A stretch of 64,000 nt of DNA from Myotis daubentonii (taxonomy: Eukaryota; Chordata; Mammalia; Chiroptera; Vespertilionidae): assembly GCF_963259705.1 (NCBI RefSeq), contig NC_081851.1, positions 60,596,855 to 60,660,854 on the forward strand, read 5' to 3'. A program made the translations under genes and the position numbers. This document shows positions 55,123 to 64,000 of this stretch, piece after piece. Numbering within the stretch: the first letter of the stretch is position 1; every line of letters begins with the position of its first letter. The notes under the pieces are model-generated. The model searched no databases, was not told the origin of the DNA, and saw nothing but the letters and a program-made list of their open reading frames with translations.

Positions 55123-56329
55123 TGCTTTGTTCACTTTCTAATGAATCTTTATACATCAGTTTCTGCACATCTGTCCCACTAGTTTGTTCGTTCCTAACAT
55201 TGTTTTAAAAAGTATTCAATACTTAGGGAGATGTTCATGGTCTGTTAAGTGAAAAAAAAACCAGAATAAAAAACATTACACGCAGTATGATTCTAAATTG
55301 GATAGAAGAGGGGTGTGGAAAAGATTATACTAGTACACAAATTCATGTAAAAGACTGAAAGAAATACAAAAAATAATTGTTAATAATGGTTAGTCCTAAG
55401 TGGTAGAATTGTGGGTAACTTTATTTTCTTCTATATAATATTTTTTATTTTCTAAATTATCTATGATGAGCTTGTTGAAAATAGCATTGGTTCTTTCTAC
55501 ATCCAAAACTAATTTAGGTTTCTCGTAGGCAATCTGAAAAATACAGATAAAGCCAAATAAGAAAATAGGAAGTCACTCATGATCCAGTTACCCAGAGATA
55601 ATAATTGTTGCCATTTACTAGTAGATATATTTTTAAACAACTTTTTTCTGGGTTGTGTGTGTATTACAAAAATAAAATTATACTGTCCATAATTCTTATA
55701 ACTGCCTCTTTTCACTTGTGTATTGTGAACATTTTAAAACTTTCATTAAACACTCTTCTACGAAATGATTTTTTTACTACACAGAACCTTAATTCATATA
55801 CAGGATTCAGTTATTACCAGTTTTTGCTCTTATAATTGATGTACTGAACATTTGTATGGATGAATCTTTGTGCATATATACTGTACAATAGTTTCATCTG
55901 GATAAATTGCTAGAAATGAAATTGCTTAGTCATATGGTCTGCAAAATTTTAGTGTTTCTGATACTTATTGCCAAGGCATTCTTCAGAAAAGATTAAGCAA
56001 GTTTTCTTCCCAGCAGTGGTATGAAAAAGTAGTCATTTGCCACACTTTTAGCAGTGCCAGGTATTATTAATCAGGAAAATAATTTTTAGTACTTTTTCTC
56101 TTACTAGGAAAATGATAAATGTTTTTTACAGAAAACTTATGTACAAATATACAAAGAGAAATTTACTATGGACAAATACACAAAGAGAAGAAAAATTACT
56201 AAGGATAGCATCAACCACTGATTCTCTCTTTGTGTGTATATGTGTACTCATATGCTTATGTACATATATATAGCATTACTAAAAGTAAATTATGTAATAA
56301 TGGCCAATATTCATTGAGCACTAACTCTT

Positions 56330-56450
56330 TGTTTGAGCATCATCCTCAAACGCCAAGGTTTAATGTTTAATCCCCAGTCAGGGCAGATGCAAAATCAACC
56401 AATGAATGCATAAATAAGTGAAAATAAAAGAGAGAGGGAGGGAGAGAGAG
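56330..56450 (+). repeat. Degraded Ves-type SINE
   Basis: ttgagcatcatcctcaaacg, aatccccagtcagggcagat and a GA-rich run. The head is missing. Confidence 0.5.
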
Positions 56451-57000
56451 AATCAAGAACCCAGAGAACAATATAACCCTGTTTGTTATCTTTTAGCTGG
56501 ACTATCTCCCCAATATTTCTTTTGATCATGAATCAGGGCTGTTTCCCTGGTTACAAAAGCCAGTTCGCTAGGACAAAGGGCACAGTGGATATGTCGTTCC
56601 AGGAATTTGTAACGGCAAATGCCACGCTTTCATGTGGATATGTGAATTTGTGTCCTATGCATTTGGAATAGACTGTTTGTAGATTTATAAGCTACTTTGG
56701 CTCTCAAACTGTGTGATCTGCTGCTTTATTTATTTTTCATTTAAAAAATTATGAACATCTATCCATGTTATTAAATGTTCTACAAATCCTTCACATTGTG
56801 ATGGTCTCAAAATGTCTATAAAAATTAAGGACACACATCGAAGGAATACTCTGTGATTGTTTAAAAAAACAAGATAGCTTTCAATGTGCTCATATTGAAT
56901 AGCCTCTAAGAAGAATTAAGTGTAAAAAGCCAAGGGCAGAGCAGTGTAAATAGTATGCTACTATTAAATGTATGTATGCTGCATATAAATGTATATATCA

Positions 57001-57030
57001 GAGAGAGAGAGAGGGGGGGGGGGAGAGAAG
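57001..57030 (+). repeat. (GA)n and poly(G) simple repeat
   Basis: A short GA run passing into a G run. Confidence 0.75.
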
Positions 57031-57754
57031 ATTGAGAAGAATGTCTCTGGAAGGATTGAAAGGGAAACTGGAAACAGTTGCCTTCAAGGAGGAAACTCCG
57101 TGGCTGAAGTATATGGGTAGAAAAAATTGTATTTTTTTTTATTGAATAGCTTTTTGTATACTTTTTGTAAGACACTCATGAATTATTTACTTTAAAGGAA
57201 TACTTTTAAAATATTATAACTTCGTAGTTAATGCCTGAGTAGTATATACATCAGGCTCTTTCCAGTTATTACTATTGCATATAACGCTTCATGCCAGACT
57301 TAGTAGCTCAATCTTTGCCTACATTGATACTAACTTCTTTCAAATTAGTTAGTGCACATGAAATTACTGGATCAAAAGGTGGAACGTTTTTAGGATGTTT
57401 AATGTTTTGCTAAATTCTTCAGAAACACATGAACGTACATATTTCCTTTTACCCTCACTAACAAAAAAGAGTATTTTTTTCTTTTCACTTTGGCAGGATA
57501 GTTTACACATTATATATATAGTTATTTTTGTTTCCTGCAAAGCACATGGATGGTAGGCTTTCCACATCCTTGCATACATGAGTATATCCTCATAGTTTTC
57601 TCAGTTATCGATTTGAGAGTCAGTAAGAATTTTCTCTCACAACTTTGAAGAAGGGCTCTAAATCCTGGCATCGCTGATCTTAAGTCTGGCATTGACTTAG
57701 ATCCTTTGCAAGTTACCAGATGTCTTTCTTCCCTCTGGAAGCTTTTAGAGTTTG

Positions 57755-58190
57755 GGCTTTGTATTAGTTGGCTTTCTCTGGATTAAGGTGGGTAAGAACC
57801 TCAAAATCTTAGTAGCTTACAACGCGTGTTTACTTCCCCGCTCATGTTACGGGTCAGTGGCTGTGGTTCGCTGTTGCAGCTCTGCTCCAGGCGGTGGGCT
57901 GAGAACAGGTGTGTCGTCTCAGTGGGGACCCAGGCTAGAGGAGCAGGGCCTGTTAGGGATGCACCCTCGTGGCAGCAGACGCGGGAACAGAAGCCTGCTG
58001 GAAACTTGCAATGCCTCTAGAATCTTCTGTTCTGGAGGGTGGAGGTCACATCTGCTCAGAGTCTGATGCCCAAGGCAAATCACTGGGCCAAGGACAAGTA
58101 AAGTCCACCTACTTAAAAGGAAGTTTTCTCCTTGGAGTTTTGAATTTTTCCCTAGGAAGCGTCCAGCCATGAAGTCAGCTCCGACATTTT
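57755..58190 (-). mobile_element. MLT1-type LTR fragment, antisense (tentative)
   Basis: Contains ttagttggctttctctggat, gaaacttgcaatgcctctag and aaatcactgggccaaggac, which resemble old MaLR-type repeats. Confidence 0.4.
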
Positions 58191-58514
58191 TATAAAAATT
58201 CTATTCACATAAAGCAATCTGTGGGCTGTGGCCTTGACTAAGCATTGGAAGAATGTAAGACAGAGGTGGGGCATTTATAGCCATGGCACACAAAAACTTC
58301 AGATTTGAATGTTGACGCTCATGGGTGTAGAAGTCCTTTGATGCCCTTACCAATGGGGTCTCTTAGCTCCCACTTTACCCCATGTAGTACCCAAACACCC
58401 TCGTTTTCTCCCTCCTCTCTGTCCTCAACCGAGTTTCTTCAGTTCTTGGAATTTGGGGATTAATATGCTGGAACTTGAGCAGGAAGTGGCTGGCCTGACA
58501 GAAGACGATTAAGT

Positions 58515-58995
58515 GTGCCTGTTTCGGTTATCTTGTGCTGCATAACAAACCACCTCAGAACAACAGCCATCTTCTTATCTCTCAGAGTTCTGTGGGCGAG
58601 TTGGAGCTGGCAGGGTGGCTATTTCTGCGGGTCTCCTCGGGGGTAGCCCACGCGGCTGCAGTCAGATAGTGTGGGGCTGGAACATCCAACACAGCTGGCT
58701 TACAGGTCTGGCTGGTGGGCCGAGGTGGGACCCTGGGGCCGCCGGCATCTCTCTCTACCCCTGAACTCTCAGGGCCTTTCCCTTCCCAAGTGATCTCCAC
58801 AAGATGCCTCCAGCAGGACTTCTTACAGGTTGGCACAGGGCTCCAAAGTTCTCAAAAGCAGAAGCTGCCAGCCTTCTTAAAGCCTCAGTCCAGAAGCCAC
58901 TTTCTACTGAGTCCCAGGGCCAGCCTAGACTTAGTGCGGTGGGGACTACACAGAAGCACGAATGACAGGAGGCCTGCTGGGAGCTGGGGTTCCTA
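58515..58995 (-). mobile_element. MLT1-type LTR, antisense
   Basis: ggttatcttgtgctgcataa, caaaccacctcagaacaac, atctctcagagttctgtggg and, near the end, gggactacacagaagcacga, a MaLR order in reverse. Confidence 0.6.
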
Positions 58996-59756
58996 AGTGC
59001 CAACATGTGGGGCTTTTTCTATTCCATTAGAGGGAACCTCTGTTTTGTGTCAGGGGTTGGGTGGGTGGGTGGGGGGGGAATAAACACTTGGGGCCAGGTG
59101 TTGTGTGTGGTGTGAGGGAAGCAGGTGGGCGTGGCTGATCGGGCCTAGTGCAGCTGGGAATGGAACCACTGTTTTCAGCTCCCCATTAGTAACCAGCATT
59201 TCCAAAGCACCTCTCCTAGATCCTTCATGGCAAATCCGCCTTCTCCAGAGCTGTATCCCCCTGTCCATACGCCAAGCTGTAGCTCTTTCCACATCCATTC
59301 GCCATGTAGCCTCTCCTCATCCATTTGCTATCTTTCATAGATCTGTTGAAATATTTTCTCTGTTGTGGCTTCCCCTCCAGTTCTCTGTCACTTCAGGTTT
59401 CTCTGACGCTACTCAAGCAGAAAGCCCAGAGTCTATCAATATCTTTGCTTAGAAAGAGCAACTTCCTATAAAAGAAAAAGGGGGGGAAAATATGCAGTAT
59501 TCAAGAAACCATCTCTTCCTCTCCCTGTGCGCCCTTCTTGACCCTTGACCCATAAAGTCGTATCCACAATCTTTGAGTGTTGGGAATGAGCCTCCACCCT
59601 TTCTCCCACCTCGCTCACCCACCCTTTTCCTGAAGGCAAATCATCTGACGGGAGAGGTCAGGAAAAGGGTCTGATTTAAGGGTCTGAAGAAGACCAGGTC
59701 ACCACCTTCTCTTTCTAGGACCCTCTCCTCTTTCTAGCCTCTCAGCAGAGCTGAGT

Positions 59757-59766
59757 TCTCTCTCTC

Positions 59767-59820
<54 letters not shown>
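59757..59820 (+). repeat. (TC)n microsatellite
   Basis: About 30 TC units with one CCC interruption. Confidence 0.95.
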
Positions 59821-60794
59821 GCAGATTATGTAATGAGTCCACTGTTAGCCAAGAGCAGTGAAACAGCCTTGGGGGTTGTCTCCTGAGGTGACTTATCCAT
59901 CTAGAAGGAAAGTGATATTATTACCCATTTCTGATTATATCACCCTTTGATTTCATTAAACATGCATCAAAATATTTTAATTTTTTTATCCATTCAGATC
60001 TTAGGTGCAGAGTGCTTACAAGGGGTATATTAGAACAGTGGATGGATTTCTTGGTTCGGGGTATGGCTTGAGCTGAGAGAAGTGTGATAATTCTCAAAAA
60101 ACAAAACACAAGGGTTGTGCATAGTTATCTCTAAGTCTTTCTGGGTATATTTTATTGTCCACAAAGTGAAATAAATATTTCCAGAATTTAGAAAAAGGAA
60201 AATGTCAAAACAAAATGTAACAAAGTAACTTGATGTGAGATTTGAACTCGGGATGTTTTTACTTCTTTGTGGAGGGAGCCTGAAAGGGGGCTAGTTTGAA
60301 CTTGGTTTATGCAAACCTGAGCTCTTGGTACCTCATACTTGGTGTTACTTATGACTGAATAACTCAGACACAGAGAGATGTACTGACATCACACTATTTG
60401 CCATTGGATTTTTCCCTCTCTGAGTGGAAATAGGATTTCCCGTAAGAGAAATTGATATTCCCACTATTGACCATCCTTACATCAGATAAAGAAAGGCCTA
60501 AAGTGCTTTCATTGCAGGGTGGAGCCACAGATGGGGTAAAGCAGGCCAGCAATACAGCAGGCGAGGTGGGGCTGATGTGGACACTGAAGGCTTATCTGCC
60601 AAGCTGATGCCTCCGAGTGTTTTCTTCCCTTTGTCCTCCAATTACTGTAATGAAGCAGTTAAAATGATACCCCGGTATTGATGCACAGTGAGAAATGAAA
60701 GAGCTTTTATATAGATGTGATGGAACAGTTAAGGGATAATAGCTAAAGTGATTATATTGGAGTAAAAAAGTAAACGTTTGTATTAAGGCGACGT

Positions 60795-61080
60795 CAAAAT
60801 CCAGTGGTTCAAACTACAGAGAAGTTGACTTCTCTGTCACATGACAGCCCAAGGTGAGAGCTCCAGCTTAGCGGACATCTCTGCTCCACATAGACACTCA
60901 GGACCTGTATTGGATGAGCGTTCTCCCTCCCCATGGCTTCCAAGATCAGGCTGGTTATCACACGCCAAGCCAAAAGGAAGGGAGAAGAGGGACAGTGGCA
61001 GGCCAGGAAATTCCTGTTAAGTAAGAGAGATGGAATTTTCACGTTCCATTGGTTGAGCTTAGCACACATCGTGGGCAAGG
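60795..61080 (-). mobile_element. MaLR-type LTR fragment, antisense (tentative)
   Basis: Contains cagtggttcaaactacagag, ttctctgtcacatgacagc and ttccattggttgagcttagc. Confidence 0.35.
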
Positions 61081-61439
61081 GGGGCTGGGCAGTGCGCTCG
61101 CTGGCTGGGCAGGCATGGCCCGGCTACATCTTTTTTCCATGGAAAGAGGCTGTTTAGATCTTGAGCGACAGCCAGCTTTCTCTGCTACTGTGATCATAGC
61201 AGAGACCAGGTGATGCCAGTGGAGTGGTGAGCTCAGCAAGGGGCAAAGGGACAGAGTGGCTGCTTGAGGGCTTGCCCAGATGGGAAGATTGGAAGAGAAA
61301 CCTATTCAGGGCTGGTCCGAAGCAGCAGGGGAAGCTCAGGAAGAGCTAGTGGACACTTTAAAGGGGGTTCATTTCAAGCAATAAGGTTAATGGGGACTCA
61401 TCATCCTAATCGGAATGATGAATTTTTTCCCTTTGCTTT

Positions 61440-61640
61440 TATGGAGAGGCAGTGTGGCAGAGTAGAAGGAGCAGGGGCTTGGAATGAGGAGGCCTGGGGT
61501 TAAATCTTAGTTCTATTTGTCATTTAGTAGCTTTGCGATTAAATGGCTCCCATTTTTAGTTTCCTCATCTACAAACTGATAAGAACTTTCCTCCTTAGTT
61601 TGCAAGATTGTTGGGAGAATCGAATGAAACAGGATTTTAA
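61440..61640 (+). repeat. MIR SINE
   Basis: Contains gaggcagtgtggcagagtag, cctggggttaaatcttagtt, tagctttgcgattaaatgg and agtttcctcatctacaaac. Confidence 0.68.
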
Positions 61641-61659
61641 TGTCCTCCATAAATTATAA

Positions 61660-62840
61660 AAATCTGTGCAAATATAAAACTTAGTTGGTTTCTCTTGCTG
61701 TGAAATAACATAATGCAAGAATCTAAACAAACAAAAATGTGCAAAACCTCTGGTCCCTTGGCAATCTCTTCTTTGCAAGTGAGAGCTCTGGGCTGACTGT
61801 TATAGTTAGTAGCTCATGCTGCCTCAGACCCATTTTGGAATGAGGCAGGGTTTACATACAAACATTAATCACAGATCATAAAGCTGAAGGAATTGCAATA
61901 TGAGTCTTTTTGCTGTCCATTTTCACCATTTGGATATGTGGACAGAAGATACCCACTAGTTAGCCTGTCAGAGCTTCTTTTTGCAGGTCTTGTGTAAGGA
62001 AGGAACTTTAGAGGTGATGGCCTCAAATTCATCTCCAGCTTCAAGCGACCACCTCTAAGAAACAGTGCCTCTCCATGAATTCATTTTTAAAAAGGCAAAA
62101 GAAAAAATACTTACCAAGTAAGCCCCAAACCAAAATGCCGACTGTAAAGAAAGAAAAAGATGTCAAAGTATTTTTCTGGGAACTTTTCTTCAAGAAACTC
62201 TGACATCCTGAACCTATCCCGACATGGACTCAAATGATCAGAGCCGGCCATCAGTAAGCTGTAAGAAAGGCCATTCACATCTGTCTCCTGAACTTTTGCA
62301 CAAACACATTCACACTCACAGGCCATTTTGCTTTTCCCTTTACCCTTATGAACCCCCAGTCTCAGAAAAGGAGCCTATGTATTCATTCTCCATGAGGTGA
62401 AAATGACTCGTTTAAAGCATAACATTTTACTTCCTTTTTTTTGTTTTTCATATTTAACGGGGTGCAAAACTTGAAGCCAAAGGAATAGGTCTCTATTTGT
62501 GAAATTTCAGTTATCATTCAGCTTATTGCCTAAATGCCCATTTCCCAAAAGCCTCACATTAAAGACATTATAATTCTGTATCTTTGCCAATTTATTAAAT
62601 GAAAAATGGTACCTTCTGGTTTTAATTTGCATTCCTTTCACTATAAGCTTTTCATACATGTTTTTGCCACTCATGTTTTCTTTCGAATGTTGCTTATTCA
62701 TGTCCTTTAGTAATTTAGTAGAAAGATTACTGGGCAGGGAGGGAAAAGACCTGGGAATCAGCCCAGCCTACCTCAGGCATCAGGTTTTTTACCTATAAAA
62801 TGAGGGAGGCTGGCTCAGGTAGCCAGCGTTTTCTTTTATG
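61660..62840. other. Non-genic stretch
   Basis: No exon or clear repeat recognised on either strand, apart from MIR-like words near 62740-62830. Confidence 0.35.
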
Positions 62841-62845
62841 TTTTC

Positions 62846-62866
62846 TTTTTTTTTTTTTTTTTTCCA
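62846..62866 (+). repeat. Poly(T) run
   Basis: About 20 T, possibly the reversed tail of a lost retroposon. Confidence 0.8.
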
Positions 62867-62961
62867 GTTCCTCACAAAGACTATGGAGGAGTATTTTATT
62901 ACCATTTTTCAAATGAGTAAACAGGCTGAGGAAGGTAAAGTAACGCACTGAGGTTACATAT

Positions 62962-64000
62962 TGCCGGGGTCCAACCCCAGCAGGTCCAGGGGTCCCCAAA
63001 GGTGTGGACGAAGTCGGCGAAGAAGGAATGACACGAAGACAGCGTTCAGTTGATCAGCAGCCTAGCCAGGATCTCTAGCCCGGATCTCCAGCCAAGTTCT
63101 GGTCTGGATCTCCAGAGAGGTTCTGCTTAGGATCTCCAGCCAGGTTCTGTGTCCATGTTCTCTTGCTAGGTTCTCCAGGTTCTCCAGTCAGGTTCTGTGT
63201 CCATGTTCTCTTGCTAGGTTCTCCAGGTTCTCCAGCCAGGTTCTGTAGCCATGTTCCCTCGCTAGGTTCTCCAGCCAGGTTCTGTCCAGGTTCTCCAGCC
63301 AGGTTCAGTCACCAGGTTCTAGTCAGGTTCTCTTGCCAATTTCTGTAGTCAGGTTCAGTCCAGGATCTTTTGCCATGTTCGCTTGCTAGGTTCTGTCTCT
63401 AGGTTCTGAGTCCAGTTTCTGTCCAGGATCTTTTGCCATGTTCTCTCCAGCGAAGTTCTTCTGTCTCTAGAGAACGTTCTATATAGGTTCTGTGCCTAGG
63501 TTCTGTGTTCTAAGTTCTGTGTCCAGCGTTTTCTATAAGAGCTCTAAAATGCATGACTGACAACATAATAACCAGGTTTCTACTATTTTTTTACTTAACG
63601 ATAGCCAATCTCATCAACAAAAGTAAGACCAGGGGTCCATATCATCTAGTGCCCTTACAAGCTTCATAAACAAATAGGAATGACTGTCTGCAGCCTGCAT
63701 TCACATGAGCAAAGCCAATTTCACCAACATCTACAGGCCTATACCTCTCGTGGCTAATTTTAAAGCAACTCTCTTCTGAGCCCTTTATCTGCATGAGTTA
63801 TGTTTATAAAAATTAGTTTAATAATTGCCCTTCTTAGACATTATCTACTATATTTTCCTTAAGTGTGAGAGGGCTACGTTAGATTGTATCTGCACTGTTT
63901 AAATACTATATACAACCTCCAGCGGGTGGTTCAAGTGTTGAGTTGTTAAAACAAGTACCTGCCGCTACCTGATAAAATCCAGACACATCAATAGAAGTGG
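62962..64000 (+). mobile_element. Endogenous-retrovirus LTR-like block, cut by window edge
   Basis: Starts TGCCGGGGTCCAACCCCAGC inside a MIR/L2-like repeat, with a sharp change in composition. It contains a minisatellite at 63060-63540 and then AT-rich sequence to the edge. No coding frame for retroviral proteins is visible. The LTR reading rests on the TG start, the abrupt junction and similarity to class II LTRs of bats as I remember them. Confidence 0.4.
63060..63540 (+). repeat. CAGGTTCT-type minisatellite
   Basis: Dozens of words such as caggttct, aggttctgtgtcc and ccatgttctc. A 48-bp unit at 63141-63188 repeats directly at 63189. Unit length decays to the right. Confidence 0.85.

Noticed and set aside
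57001..57030. GA/G-rich run as a possible functional triplex or quadruplex site.
   Set aside because: Short simple repeat with no nearby gene. Nothing beyond composition supports a function.
59105..59452. Plus-strand open frame of 115 codons.
   Set aside because: No splice context, no recognisable domain, and it lies next to MaLR-type repeat sequence.
63141..63540. Regular spaced repeats that might suggest a CRISPR-like array.
   Set aside because: Eukaryotic context; units are imperfect, directly abutting and without unique spacers, so it is a minisatellite.
43131..64000. Search for SOS1 exons, expected downstream from mammalian gene order.
   Set aside because: No SOS1-like peptide was recognised in any frame. 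The gene most likely starts beyond the window.

Overview
The window is nuclear DNA from a vespertilionid bat. Three kinds of evidence agree. There are tRNA-derived Ves SINEs in both orientations. There are non-autonomous Helitrons of the HeliBat type (5' TC..., terminal hairpin, 3' CTAG, A/T target). There are also short hAT elements with 8-bp target duplications, three of them close to the SPIN family. All coding sequence is split into exons with GT-AG introns, apart from one GC-AG intron. No operons, prokaryotic genes or CRISPR arrays are present.

Two protein kinase genes lie head to tail on the + strand. (1) Positions 1206-14780 hold the last eleven coding exons of MAP4K3 (GLK): about 322 codons covering the C-terminal citron homology (CNH) domain to the natural stop. 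A 3' UTR of about 1.5 kb follows and carries a hAT insertion. (2) A CpG island at about 19950-20580 holds a likely non-coding first exon with donor at 20264/20265. Nine coding exons from 24027 to 43130 then encode a complete 342-residue CDKL4, a CDK-like kinase with HRD, DFG and a T-D-Y activation motif. All exon phases join without a break. The order MAP4K3 then CDKL4 matches the conserved mammalian arrangement (human 2p22), where SOS1 follows; no SOS1 exon was recognised here. The paralogous pair MAP4K5/CDKL1 was considered and rejected on protein sequence.

The rest is intronic and intergenic repeat landscape. Old layers are MIR, L2, MER5-type hAT fossils, MLT1-type LTRs and L1 fragments. 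Young bat layers are Ves SINEs with target duplications up to 18 bp, Helitrons, hAT MITEs, short 5'-truncated L1 tails, and an LTR-like block with a 48-bp minisatellite at the right edge. From 43131 to 64000 no conserved gene was found.

No new biological system was found. The points most worth checking are: two RFX-type X-boxes at the CDKL4 promoter; a near-perfect palindrome built from two Helitron 3' ends; two Helitrons abutting without a spacer; the GC-AG intron in MAP4K3; an Ile-to-Thr-type change in CDKL4 helix F; and a possible alternative last exon of CDKL4.
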